Source: Eubacterium sp. (GTDB lineage: Bacteria; Bacillota; Clostridia; Lachnospirales; Lachnospiraceae). Taken from it: 64,000 bases of DNA. The DNA lies in the NCBI GenBank assembly GCA_021769425.1, contig JAETSX010000001.1:1-64000 (forward strand), read 5' to 3'. Positions 1 through 10,019 of this stretch are shown here, piece after piece. The position numbers were made by a program, and so were the translations under genes. Below the pieces are notes generated by a model. It saw only the letters and a program-made list of their open reading frames with translations, made no database searches and was not told where the DNA came from. How positions within the stretch are numbered: position 1 is the stretch's first letter; every line of letters begins with the position of its first letter.

Positions 1-236
1 AAAGGCACAGCTTTTCGATGGGCTTCATTCTGTATGCAAAAATACGTTTGTGGCAGATAAAGGCAGCGTAACTGCGGCATGATAAGTTGGCAAATCTTTT
101 TGCTCGCCAGTATAATTTTAGGTTGTCTCCATTTTATCTCCAGTAAAATGAAAATCTGTGCCAATTTACACCAACTTATTTTGTGTTTTAATAATTTTCC
201 TAATTTTTCAATCCCTTGATTTATCGCAGTTTCCCG
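1..236. other. Left-edge intergenic region, no gene seen
   Basis: No coding frame with a ribosome site is visible downstream of metA. A 9-bp inverted repeat (ATAAGTTGG at 82-90, its complement at 171-179) flanks about 80 bases, so a folded 3' UTR is possible, but no T-run follows it. A TTGGCA...TATAAT pair at 87-116 on the plus strand resembles a promoter but reads into the antisense of metA. Confidence 0.3.
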
Positions 237-1160
237 CTATTTCTTCGGCACCGAAGTATATTCGTAAGGCGTAGCCTGATATACATAGTAATTGAGCCAG
301 TTTGTATACAGGGTATTGGCATGGGCCCGCCATTGCAGATTCGGGCGGATGGTACAGTCGTCATTTTCATAATAATTCTTCGGCGCCTGAATATCCAGCC
401 CTTTCTCTTTATCCCGTATGTATTCGGTATGAAGGGTAATCCTGTCATACTCCGGATGGCCCATCACAAAAATCTTTTTGCCGGTGGTATCCATAATCAA
501 ATAGGCGCCTGCCTCTTCAGATTCCGCCAATATGGTAAGTTCCGGCGCTTTTTCTATCTCTTCTGTCCTCACCTGAGTATGCCTGGAATGAGGCGCCAGA
601 AAATAATCGTCAAATCCCCGGACCAGTGGAATCTTCCGGTTCCTCACCTTATGCCAGAACAAACCGAACATTTTATGTTCCAGCATTTCTTTTGGAATTC
701 CATAGTGATAATACAAACCAGCCTGGGCGCCCCAGCACAAATGCATCGTGGAAGTCACATTGGTTTTCGTCCACTCGCAGATTTCTCCAAATTCTTTCCA
801 GTAATCCACTTCCTCGTATTCTATCTTCTCCACCGGCGCTCCGGTGATAATAAATCCGTCAAATTTGCGTTCTTTGATCTCCTGAAAGGTATGGTAAAAT
901 TTATTCAAATGGCTGCTGGAGGTATTGCGGGACTCATGGCTTCCTGCCATCACAAAGGTGACATCCACCTGCAGAGGCGTATTGGAAAGCTCCCTGAGGA
1001 TCTGCAGTTCCGTCTCTTCCTTTAATGGCATTAAATTCAAAATCCCAACTTCAATGGGGCGGATATCCTGATGCACCGCCCTGTTTTCATCCATGGTAAA
1101 TACATTCTCCCGTTCCAAAGTTTCCTTCGCCGGCAATTCACTCTGCACTTTAATGGGCAT
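237..1160 (-). CDS. metA: Homoserine O-acetyltransferase (MetA family)
   Basis: Acylates L-homoserine in the first committed step of methionine synthesis in the cytoplasm. The 307-residue product has the normal length of the MetA/HTS family. The nucleophile is Cys142 in MHLCWGAQAG, with His235 and Glu237 in MGHPEYD completing the triad. Residue 111 is Glu (GAPVEK). In this family Glu111 is known to favour acetyl-CoA and Gly111 succinyl-CoA, so I call an acetyltransferase although older names say succinyltransferase. It lies 102 bp downstream of ligA on the same strand; that gap is too short for a SAM riboswitch, and only a weak hairpin around CGCTTAAGCG is seen. The acyl donor is inferred from one residue. 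Confidence 0.95.
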   Translation of the reverse strand: MPIKVQSELPAKETLERENVFTMDENRAVHQDIRPIEVGILNLMPLKEETELQILRELSNTPLQVDVTFVMAGSHESRNTSSSHLNKFYHTFQEIKERKFDGFIITGAPVEKIEYEEVDYWKEFGEICEWTKTNVTSTMHLCWGAQAGLYYHYGIPKEMLEHKMFGLFWHKVRNRKIPLVRGFDDYFLAPHSRHTQVRTEEIEKAPELTILAESEEAGAYLIMDTTGKKIFVMGHPEYDRITLHTEYIRDKEKGLDIQAPKNYYENDDCTIRPNLQWRAHANTLYTNWLNYYVYQATPYEYTSVPKK

Positions 1161-1262
1161 AATTCTTCCTTCTTTCTCTGTTAAAATTCACAATGATTCA
1201 GATCCGCTTAAGCGCGCCTGAAGATTGCTTTCTGCCGGCTCTGTTCCAACAAAAAATAATAT

Positions 1263-3275
<2,013 letters not shown>

Positions 3276-3986
3276 CTATCCTTTCAACTGCTGCTGTAAT
3301 TCTTTCCATTCCTGACCGGTAATCTTCCGGTATGTACCCTCTTTCAAATCTCCCAGACGGATATTCAGAATTCTGACCCGTTTTAAATCCACCACCCGAT
3401 ACTGAAAAGCTTCGCACATCCTTCGGATCTGGCGGTTCAATCCCTGGGTTAAAATAATGCGGAAGGCGCGCTTCCCCACTTTCTCCACCTTACAGGGCCT
3501 GGTTTCAACCTCCAGTTCTTCCAGATACACCCCCTGAGACAGCTGCAAAAGAAACTCCTCCGTCACATCCCGGTTCACTTTCACGATATATTCTTTTTCA
3601 TGAAAATTCCTGCTGCGCATAATCTCATTGGCAATCTCTCCCTGATTTGTCATCAGAATCAGCCCATGGGAATTCTTATCCAGCCTGCCGATGGGATAAA
3701 TCCGTTTGGGATAATTCACATAATCCACAATATTGTCCTTCTCCCGCTTTTCGGAAGTGCATACGATTCCAGCAGGCTTATTTACTGCAAGAAGCACTGC
3801 TTCCTCCTCCATGGAGACTTTCTTCTTCCCATACATCACAACATCTCCGGGGCTGACCTTATCTCCCATCACTGCCGTTTTGCCGTTAATGGTGATATTC
3901 CCCTGCTCAATCTGCCGATCTGCCTCTCTCCGGGAGCAGATTCCGGCCTCACTGAGATATTTGTTGATTCTGACTGATTCTGACAC
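3276..3986 (-). CDS. 23S rRNA pseudouridine synthase, RluF/RluB type
   Basis: Converts uridine to pseudouridine in rRNA. An S4 RNA-binding domain (VRINKYLSEAGICSRREAD) precedes the RsuA-type catalytic domain with the active aspartate in GRLDKNSHGL and the later QGLNRQIRRMCEA motif. The serine in GRLDKNSHG and the NRQIRRMC block are closer to RluF than to RluB, but the exact target uridine is inferred. The track frame opens at 3998 with GTG; I prefer the GTG at 3986 (protein begins SESVRINKY) because AAAGGTG lies 9 bases upstream of it. The gene starts shortly after the 143-residue ORF ends and is followed 6 bp later by ligA. Confidence 0.88.
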   Translation of the reverse strand: MSESVRINKYLSEAGICSRREADRQIEQGNITINGKTAVMGDKVSPGDVVMYGKKKVSMEEEAVLLAVNKPAGIVCTSEKREKDNIVDYVNYPKRIYPIGRLDKNSHGLILMTNQGEIANEIMRSRNFHEKEYIVKVNRDVTEEFLLQLSQGVYLEELEVETRPCKVEKVGKRAFRIILTQGLNRQIRRMCEAFQYRVVDLKRVRILNIRLGDLKEGTYRKITGQEWKELQQQLKG

Positions 3987-4000
3987 TGCAAACCACACCT

Positions 4001-4432
4001 TTACAAAAATCTTTTTAATCTCGCAATATTTTCTTCTTCAAAATCCATCAATTCTTCTGCCAGCTCATTGGCAAAGCTTCCGGTATTTTTATTGTTGTGT
4101 TTTACCTTTATAAGTTCCGTAATTCCCCTAGTATTTCCCTGGATCATCATATCCGCCACATGGGGCGTACTGATATTCAGCATGGTATTGGCCTGGATGG
4201 CGCCCCACAGCATTGCTTTGCCAAGGCCCGACTCTTTGGGCATTACCCCGTGTTCCCACAGCCCGGCATCCGCTTTCCGTTCAAAATTCTTAAACCGATT
4301 CCTTTGAGCCGTCAGCTCATAGGCAAATTCCTGATTATACACTTTCCCCATCAATGCGTCGATAGCTTTTACTGCCATGGCTGCATTTCTCCTGGTTTCT
4401 TTTAATACATTAATTTCCTGATAATTACGCAT
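4001..4432 (-). CDS. Conserved small helical protein, function unknown
   Basis: I do not recognise a named family. The 143-residue product is soluble and almost wholly helical by composition, with no signal peptide or membrane segment, rich in charged residues and ending EEENIARLKRFL. The middle (HGVMPKESGLGKAMLWGAIQANTM) is its most distinctive part. A strong TTAGGAGG site sits 5 bases before ATG, so translation is credible. It is first in a likely operon with the pseudouridine synthase and ligA. A short hairpin overlaps the ribosome site (separate entry). A four-helix bundle is a guess. Confidence 0.75.
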   Translation of the reverse strand: MRNYQEINVLKETRRNAAMAVKAIDALMGKVYNQEFAYELTAQRNRFKNFERKADAGLWEHGVMPKESGLGKAMLWGAIQANTMLNISTPHVADMMIQGNTRGITELIKVKHNNKNTGSFANELAEELMDFEEENIARLKRFL

Positions 4433-4440
4433 GGTTTCCT

Positions 4441-4462
4441 CCTAATGGTGTTTCCTATTAGG
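4441..4462 (-). promoter_or_regulatory. Hairpin overlapping the ribosome site of the 143-residue gene
   Basis: CCTAAT and ATTAGG form a perfect 6-bp stem with a 10-base loop. In the minus-strand RNA the 3' arm contains the first half of the TTAGGAGG Shine-Dalgarno sequence, so folding would partly hide it. Regulation is inferred from position only. Confidence 0.35.
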
Positions 4463-4549
4463 TTGAAACATTTTGCATTTTTTATACCAGTTTTATTACA
4501 GTTCCTTCTGCCGAAATTTAAACAGAACTTCCCAGAGTTTTCCCTTTTG

Positions 4550-4585
4550 CTAAAAAGAGAACTGTCCATCCAGGCAATTCTCTTT
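4550..4585 (-). terminator. Rho-independent terminator of the SH3 lipoprotein gene
   Basis: On the minus strand an 11-bp stem (AAAGAGAATTG pairing with CAGTTCTCTTT, one G-U) with a 10-base loop runs directly into a T-run. It lies 26 bp past the lipoprotein stop codon. Confidence 0.75.
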
Positions 4586-4611
4586 CTTCAGACCTCTTTG
4601 TCCTGTCATTC

Positions 4612-5772
4612 TTAATTATTTAACAGTAAATCTGTTCGGATATATCCGGTCAGGCCGTTCCATTCCACCTTTGTCCATCCTTCCGCATAACTCAGAATTA
4701 CTTTAATACTGTCACCTTCCGCCGTGGTTCCTACCACTTCTGCCGACTCATTCATAGATTTGCGGACATTATAGCTGCTGCTGGCAGTAAGCACTTTTCC
4801 TTCCGGCACATAATTAATCTCCGGTGTGCTGTCTTCTTCAGGCGTCTCTGCCTCCGCAGGCTCCTCAGATGCCTGTTCCGTACTCTCTGCAGGTTCTTCC
4901 GGCTTAGCTTCCGCATCTTCAGCCGGCGCTTCCGGCTGTGCCTCTGCATTCTCCTGAGGCTGCTCTTCTTCCTTCGGCGCCTCCGGAGTATAGGAAGCTT
5001 TCCATTGACGGATAGCCTCTAAAACAACATCTGCCATATTCTTTAAATTCTCATCTGCCGCCACTGCCTGGTCATATTTATCATTAAATTCTGTACGGAG
5101 TTTCTGCACATCTTCTCCGGCTTCAAATTCTGCAATCAGGCTGTCAACTTCCGCTTCTGTCTCCTGTTCCTGAATCTGGCGGTTGAAGGAACTGTAACGG
5201 TTATCTATATACAGCTTCCCGTTCTCGTCTGTCCTGAGATAGAAGAAATCCATGCCTGGAAGCCCGCCTTCCACGCCATTGAAATGCATATTAAAGGTGG
5301 CGGACACAAGATAAGAGCCGTCCTCCAGTCCTTCTTTGGTATAGCATGTCACATCACTGTAACTCTCCACATGCTCATTCATCATCTGAATGTAGCTTTT
5401 CTCCATATCAGAAAGAGGCTGGGTAATAGATGCCAGCTTGTCAATATCCCCTGCCGCATAGGAATTATAATAAGTAGACACTACCTCCTTGACCTCCGGA
5501 TGTGCATCCACCTCATACTCATCTTCCTCAACCGTCGGCTGTTCTGCATTGTCTGCAGACACTTCCTGTTCACTCTGAACCTTTTCTTCTTCCTTACCGC
5601 CATTCTTCTCATTGCATCCTGTCAGCATAAGAACAGACGCTAAAGCAAAAATCATTGCGGTTTTTGATACATATTTCGCATTTTTCTTCAAAAATTCTGT
5701 AATTTTATTTATAATCATTCCACTTTCGGATACTAATTTACCATTGTCATTCTTTCTATCTGTAAATTTCAT
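4612..5772 (-). CDS. Secreted lipoprotein with C-terminal SH3-like domain
   Basis: Probably a surface lipoprotein anchored by the lipobox LMLTGC (Cys53). The signal segment is preceded by an unusually long cytoplasmic leader of about 38 residues; the start is supported by AAGGAG 5 bases before ATG. Residues 60-250 form a charged, mostly helical region. A low-complexity Pro/Glu/Ala stretch (about 255-320) looks like a wall-spanning spacer. The last 60 residues (SYNVRKSMNESAEVV ... GWTKVEWNGLTGYI) match the bacterial SH3_3 fold that commonly binds peptidoglycan. It stands alone with its own terminator. The substrate or partner is unknown. Confidence 0.82.
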   Translation of the reverse strand: MKFTDRKNDNGKLVSESGMIINKITEFLKKNAKYVSKTAMIFALASVLMLTGCNEKNGGKEEEKVQSEQEVSADNAEQPTVEEDEYEVDAHPEVKEVVSTYYNSYAAGDIDKLASITQPLSDMEKSYIQMMNEHVESYSDVTCYTKEGLEDGSYLVSATFNMHFNGVEGGLPGMDFFYLRTDENGKLYIDNRYSSFNRQIQEQETEAEVDSLIAEFEAGEDVQKLRTEFNDKYDQAVAADENLKNMADVVLEAIRQWKASYTPEAPKEEEQPQENAEAQPEAPAEDAEAKPEEPAESTEQASEEPAEAETPEEDSTPEINYVPEGKVLTASSSYNVRKSMNESAEVVGTTAEGDSIKVILSYAEGWTKVEWNGLTGYIRTDLLLNN

Positions 5773-5900
5773 ATTTGCTCCTTATAGTCAATCTCAATCT
5801 ATCGTGATTCAGCCACTCCGGCTTGTCTATCTAAAGGCTTATCTGTCGGAATTCAGCGGTTAATATGTTTCATCAATTACTGCTGTCAGTAATTATCAAA

Positions 5901-5972
5901 TGCACCCAGAGGGAATCGAACCCCCAGCCCCAGAACCGGAATCTGGTATTTTATCCGTTAAACTATGGGTGC
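5901..5972 (-). tRNA. tRNA-Arg (anticodon CCG)
   Basis: The minus strand folds as a cloverleaf: acceptor GCACCCA pairs with TGGGTGC, the anticodon stem CCAGA/TCTGG holds the loop TTCCGGT with anticodon CCG (reads CGG), and the T loop is TTCGATT. The discriminator is A73; CCA is not encoded. An 8-bp perfect hairpin (5875-5894) follows it but lacks a T-run. Confidence 0.96.
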
Positions 5973-6060
5973 TTTTTCCAGTTATTTTCTGCAACGCAGA
6001 TATTGTACCATACTTTTTTAAAAAAATCAAAAGAATTTTGATGTTTTTAAATTTTTGTGC

Positions 6061-6096
6061 AAATTGCACCTGAAAGATGTATTTCAGGTGCAATTT
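6061..6096 (-). terminator. Strong hairpin after the first TRAP operon
   Basis: A perfect 15-bp stem (AAATTGCACCTGAAA and its complement) with a 6-base loop lies 33 bp past the dctP stop. The T-run after it is weak, so it may act as an RNA-stabilising 3' hairpin as well as a terminator. Confidence 0.7.
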
Positions 6097-6128
6097 ATAT
6101 ACATTTTCATATCTGAACAGCAAATATT

Positions 6129-7214
6129 TTACTTCGTATATGCTTTTACAATTTCCTTGTCCACAACCTCCTTAATTTCTTCATAGACGCTTTCCGAGGC
6201 CTTCCTCATTTCCTCCCGCAGCTCCTTTTCCAGCACAACAATCTTTGTGCCGCTGGCCTCGATCTCCCCTTTTTTGACAGCAATGCGCTTGTCCGAGGCC
6301 TTCCTGGCTTCTTCCCCTGCAAAAGCCGCTGCTTTACTCAGAATTTCCTGTTTTTCCGAAGGCAGATCCTGAAAAAAACTATCGCTGACAATCAGCGAAA
6401 TCAAGTGAGGCAGGTGGTTGGTTTCCACCACGTAATCCTGCTGCTCATAGAGCCGGTTAGACACAATTACCTCATAGGGATTTTCCTGTGCGTCAATGGT
6501 TCCCTGCTGGAGCCCGATATACACTTCGCTGAAAGTCATGGGTGTGGGTGATGCAGACAATGCCTTCCAGAAATCCATGTGATAGGAATTTTCCATGGTT
6601 CTGATTTTCTGTCCTTTATAATCTTGAAAAACCGTAATGTTATGGTTGGTGGACATTACCCGGAATCCCTGGTCTGCATATCCCAGCAAACGGTATCCAT
6701 GATCCTGGTACACCTGCTGCACCAGTCCGTAAAACTTATCATCATCCACTTTCTCCCTGACTTCCTCAATGGTATCAAACAGACAGGGCATGTCAAACAC
6801 CGCTAAATCCTGCATAAACGATACCTGAGGAGCAGTATTTTGTATGACAAAAGGAATATCCCCGTCCCGGCAGCTTTCCAACAGTTCCCGGTCACCGCCC
6901 AAAGTGCTGTTGGGATATACCTGAATCTTCATTTTCCCGCCGCTGAGCCTGTCCACTTCTCCGGCAAATTTCTCCGCATAAATCTGGGTGACGGTATCCT
7001 CCGGGCTCGCTGTTCCAAGGGGCCAGGCATATCTCTGCACTTCCTCTTCTCCTTCATCTGGTCTGCCGCAGCCGGAAATCCCAAAGAGAAACAGACACAA
7101 CAGGCAAAAAAACGCCAGCCGAAGCCTGCCTGCGCCTGTTCCTTTCAAAGAACGATTTGCCCGTCCGTTAAAAAATTCTTTCCGGAAACTGCAGCTACTA
7201 GTCTTTTTTTCCAT
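6129..7214 (-). CDS. TRAP transporter substrate-binding lipoprotein (DctP family)
   Basis: Extracytoplasmic receptor of a tripartite ATP-independent transporter. It has a long basic leader, a membrane segment and the lipobox GISGC (Cys49), so it is membrane-anchored. The mature part is a DctP/solute-binding family 7 fold: PEDTVTQIYAEKFAGEVDRLSGGKMKIQVYP at the start, the TPMTFSEVYIGLQQGTIDAQENP block, and a long C-terminal helix. An AGGAGG site precedes ATG. It is last in dctQ-dctM-dctP. Its place after aroD suggests a carboxylated hydroaromatic or dicarboxylic ligand, but this is inference; the family binds many organic acids. Confidence 0.92.
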   Translation of the reverse strand: MEKKTSSCSFRKEFFNGRANRSLKGTGAGRLRLAFFCLLCLFLFGISGCGRPDEGEEEVQRYAWPLGTASPEDTVTQIYAEKFAGEVDRLSGGKMKIQVYPNSTLGGDRELLESCRDGDIPFVIQNTAPQVSFMQDLAVFDMPCLFDTIEEVREKVDDDKFYGLVQQVYQDHGYRLLGYADQGFRVMSTNHNITVFQDYKGQKIRTMENSYHMDFWKALSASPTPMTFSEVYIGLQQGTIDAQENPYEVIVSNRLYEQQDYVVETNHLPHLISLIVSDSFFQDLPSEKQEILSKAAAFAGEEARKASDKRIAVKKGEIEASGTKIVVLEKELREEMRKASESVYEEIKEVVDKEIVKAYTK

Positions 7215-7225
7215 ACCGCCACCTC

Positions 7226-8515
7226 CTAAAGAAACGCCAAGCTGATTGCCGGCACAAAGGTCAAAAGCAGCAGCGCAGCCAGAAAATACAGAATCATGGG
7301 CATCGCCTTCCCCGCAATCTCCATCACAGGGATGTCCGTGAGAGAACTTGCCACAAACAGATTCACGCCTATAGGCGGCGTCACAAATCCAATGGCCAGA
7401 TTCACCACCATCATCGCCCCAAAATGCACCGGATGCATTCCGACGGCCTCTACAATAGGAAGCAGAATCGGCGTCAGTATCAAAATCGCCGGCGTGGTGT
7501 CCATTACCATTCCTACTATCAATAGAAAAAGATTAATTACCAGAAGCAGCGCAATCTTATTGGTAACATGCGCAAGAATCCAGCCGCTGACCGCCTGAGG
7601 CGCCTGCATCAATGTGAGAACCCTGGAAAAAGCCACAGAAGTAGCCAGGATAAACATAATAGGCGCATAAGTGCGGACAGATTCCGCCATAATTCCCCAG
7701 ATATCCTGAAGTCGGATAGATTTATAAATAAACAGGCTGACAAACAGCGCATAAAATACAGAAATCACCGCCGCTTCCGTAGGGGAAGCAACCCCGGAGT
7801 AGATGCATCCTAAAATAATCACCGGGCTAAGCAGCGCAAAGAAACTGTCTTTCAACACAGCAAAAAGGCCCTTCTTATGAAGTTCTCCTACCACGGCATT
7901 TATTTTCTCCTTATCTTCCCCATGCTTCCTGCAATAATAAACCGCATACAGCATCAACAACGCGCTGATTATAAGCCCCGGAAGAATTCCGGACAAAAAC
8001 AAATCGCTGACGGAAGCTCCGGAAGCCATGCCATACATAATAAAAGGAATGCTGGGAGGGATAATCACTCCCAATCCGCCGGACACCGCCACAACTGCGG
8101 TAGAAAATGATTTGTCATATCCAAGCTTTGCCAGAATGGGAATGGTCATGCTGCCTACTGCAGCCACGGTGGCAGGCGCCGAACCGGAAATTGCCCCGTA
8201 AAACAAACAGGTGACAATCACCGCACAGGGAATTCCCGCTGTCCGTCTGCCCAGAAAAAAGGCAAATACATCAAAGAGCTTTTTAGAGCTTCCGCCTTTC
8301 GCCATCACAATGCCGGAAAGCACAAACATAGGCACTGCAAGAAGGGGAAAGCTGTCAATGCCGCCTAACATGGAACGTATTACAAACTGTCCGGAAGCAG
8401 TAAAAGAAGGGTCAAAGGCTCCTGGGAGCACTGACACGATTCCAAGGGAAATAGACACTGGAATCGCAATTACCAGACATATCACAAAAATAATAAAGAC
8501 CACCACCGCTGACAT
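7226..8515 (-). CDS. TRAP transporter large permease (DctM family)
   Basis: Sodium-driven membrane component that carries the solute delivered by the DctP receptor. The product is about 429 residues with some 12 hydrophobic segments and typical DctM blocks: GGIDSFPLLAVPMFVLSG, YGAISGSAPATVAAVGSM and the C-terminal HPVHFGAMMVVNLAIGFVTPP. The track opens at a GTG (8521), but GGGAGGTGG lies 7 bases before the ATG at 8515, which I use. It starts 2 bp after dctQ ends and stops 11 bp before dctP. Confidence 0.93.
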   Translation of the reverse strand: MSAVVVFIIFVICLVIAIPVSISLGIVSVLPGAFDPSFTASGQFVIRSMLGGIDSFPLLAVPMFVLSGIVMAKGGSSKKLFDVFAFFLGRRTAGIPCAVIVTCLFYGAISGSAPATVAAVGSMTIPILAKLGYDKSFSTAVVAVSGGLGVIIPPSIPFIMYGMASGASVSDLFLSGILPGLIISALLMLYAVYYCRKHGEDKEKINAVVGELHKKGLFAVLKDSFFALLSPVIILGCIYSGVASPTEAAVISVFYALFVSLFIYKSIRLQDIWGIMAESVRTYAPIMFILATSVAFSRVLTLMQAPQAVSGWILAHVTNKIALLLVINLFLLIVGMVMDTTPAILILTPILLPIVEAVGMHPVHFGAMMVVNLAIGFVTPPIGVNLFVASSLTDIPVMEIAGKAMPMILYFLAALLLLTFVPAISLAFL

Positions 8516-8517
8516 GT

Positions 8518-9057
8518 TCACCCCACCTCCCTTTTTCCGGTTTTCTCTTCTGCAGCTCTTTTTCCCGGTTCCTCCCGGCCCGTCCGGATCACCTGCAGTT
8601 CAATATACCACCGCTGAATAATCCGCAGCGCCACCAGAAGAAAACTGACCAGCGGAGCCGCCTGGACATAATACATGGGAATCCTGCAGGCCGGGCTGAC
8701 CTGACCGCTCTCCACTGCGGACATCAGGTATTTTACAGCAAAAGGCATCAGATAGAAAAAGAAAATCAATTCAAAGGTATGGTTCACCAGCTTAAATACC
8801 GCTTTTCCCCGTCTGGGAAACATGGCAACAAACTGCTCGATTTTAATAGAAACACATTTCTTTGTGCAGTAGCTGACGCTTAAAAAGCCAGCCCACACAA
8901 AAATATATCTTGTAAGCTCTTCTGACCAGGAAAGAGATGCGCCCAGCACATACCGGGAAAACACCTGTATTCCCATAATGACCGTCATCAGGATCAGGCT
9001 GATCACCATAAGGAATTCTTCCAGGCTGTCATTGAGCCAAGAGAGCACTCGCTTCAT
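8518..9057 (-). CDS. TRAP transporter small permease (DctQ family)
   Basis: Four-helix membrane subunit that partners DctM. Typical features are the N-terminal helix LNDSLEEFLMVISLILMTVIMGIQVFSRY and the SWSEELTRYIFVWAGFL signature. The track starts at a TTG (9081). I use the ATG at 9057, which has AGGAGG 6 bases upstream and gives the protein MKRVLSWLND. It is first in the dctQMP operon. A palindromic repeat and the aroD terminator lie just upstream, so this operon may be transcribed separately from aroD or only by read-through. Confidence 0.9.
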   Translation of the reverse strand: MKRVLSWLNDSLEEFLMVISLILMTVIMGIQVFSRYVLGASLSWSEELTRYIFVWAGFLSVSYCTKKCVSIKIEQFVAMFPRRGKAVFKLVNHTFELIFFFYLMPFAVKYLMSAVESGQVSPACRIPMYYVQAAPLVSFLLVALRIIQRWYIELQVIRTGREEPGKRAAEEKTGKREVG

Positions 9058-9070
9058 AGGCTTCCTCCTA

Positions 9071-9150
9071 GTAAACTTCAATCTTGCGTACCCTGCATTT
9101 TGGCAGGCCGCATGGCCATCCTTACTTTGAAAGCTTTAGCTTTCACAATA
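9071..9150. repeat. Single diverged copy of the GGCCGCATGGCCATCC palindromic repeat
   Basis: It begins GTAAAC, contains GGCAGGCCGCATGGCCATCC and ends with a perfect GAAAGC-TTTA-GCTTTC hairpin followed by AATAAA. The third copy of the array at 32844-33071 has the same order of blocks. It sits between the dctQ ribosome site and the aroD terminator. Confidence 0.65.
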
Positions 9151-9183
9151 AAGGGCCCGGCGAACTCACATCGTCAGGCCCTT
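9151..9183. terminator. Terminator hairpin after aroD
   Basis: AAGGGCC pairs with GGCCCTT, with an inner GGCGA/TCGTC stem across a single mismatch. On the minus strand the sequence continues TTTATTG; on the plus strand it continues CTTTTCC. It lies 20 bp after the aroD stop. Confidence 0.65.
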
Positions 9184-9202
9184 CTTTTCCTTACCTATTT
9201 CA

Positions 9203-9964
9203 TTACAGACTCTTATGCAGCAGGGAAAGCGCCTGCGCAAGGTCCTCTACTCCCATCTGCCCCGGCGCGGAAGCTTTTTTCGCCGCCCCAAAGGTCAATG
9301 CAGAGCCAAACACTTCGCCGCACAGCCGGCTGATTACTCCTGTGCCTGCCATAGACATGGTAATAATCGGACGGTCTGCATGTTTCCGGTTCATCTCTTC
9401 CGTTGCCGCAAGCAAAGTCAGGACATCTTCCTTACTCTGAGGCATCACAGCAATTTTCGGAATATCTGCGCCAAGCTCCTGCATCTTGCAGAGTCTCCCC
9501 ACAATATCATCTTTCTCCGGGGTTTTGTCAAAATCATGGTTGGAGGCAACCACTTTCACTCCATGCTGATGCACTGCTTCAATAATTTCTTTCACCACTT
9601 CATCCCCGGTAAACGCTTCCACATCCACCAGATCCACATAACCGCTTTCTGCCGCCGCGATATTCAACTTCGCATAAGCTTCCGGCTCAATGGCTTTTTC
9701 GCCGCCTTCCTTCGAAGTGCGGAAGGTAAAGAGAATGGGAATGTCTTTCAACGCCTCACGCAGCTCTGCCAGAGTCTCTTTTACCTTTTCTATCTCAAAT
9801 ACATGCTCAAACCAGTCCACACGCCATTCCACGACATCCACCGGGATTGCGTCAAAGGTCTTTGCTTCTTTGATGATATCCTCCTTTGTCACCCCTACAA
9901 TCGGCACACAGATTTTTGGAATTCCTTCCCCTATTTTTATATTTCTTACTACTACCGGATTCAT
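9203..9964 (-). CDS. aroD: Type I 3-dehydroquinate dehydratase
   Basis: Dehydrates 3-dehydroquinate to 3-dehydroshikimate through a Schiff base. The 253-residue length and catalytic residues match the E. coli enzyme in numbering: Glu46 and Arg48 in VEWRVD, His143 in SNHDFDKTP and the Schiff-base Lys170 in IPKIAVMP. The start is clear, with AGGAGG 7 bases before ATG. It follows a YdiN-like transporter and a YdiB-like dehydrogenase on the same strand, the same gene content as the E. coli ydiN-ydiB-aroD region. It could serve biosynthesis or quinate catabolism; type I enzymes occur in both. Confidence 0.97.
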   Translation of the reverse strand: MNPVVVRNIKIGEGIPKICVPIVGVTKEDIIKEAKTFDAIPVDVVEWRVDWFEHVFEIEKVKETLAELREALKDIPILFTFRTSKEGGEKAIEPEAYAKLNIAAAESGYVDLVDVEAFTGDEVVKEIIEAVHQHGVKVVASNHDFDKTPEKDDIVGRLCKMQELGADIPKIAVMPQSKEDVLTLLAATEEMNRKHADRPIITMSMAGTGVISRLCGEVFGSALTFGAAKKASAPGQMGVEDLAQALSLLHKSL

Positions 9965-10019
9965 TTTTCTACCTCCTGTTTCTTTCTATTTTTAATAACG
10001 GTTCAGATATCATCCCTGA

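Noticed and set aside
87-116. TTGGCA-N18-TATAAT plus-strand promoter
   Set aside because: No plus-strand gene follows; it would transcribe the antisense of metA and is likely chance in AT-rich DNA.
216-1025. 269-residue plus-strand ORF over metA
   Set aside because: It is the antisense of metA, has no ribosome site and no recognisable motif.
1161-1262. SAM riboswitch or T-box before metA
   Set aside because: The 102-bp gap is too short and shows no conserved SAM-I or T-box elements.
5875-5894. Perfect 8-bp hairpin after tRNA-Arg as a terminator
   Set aside because: No T-run on the transcribed strand; it may only be a processing or chance palindrome.
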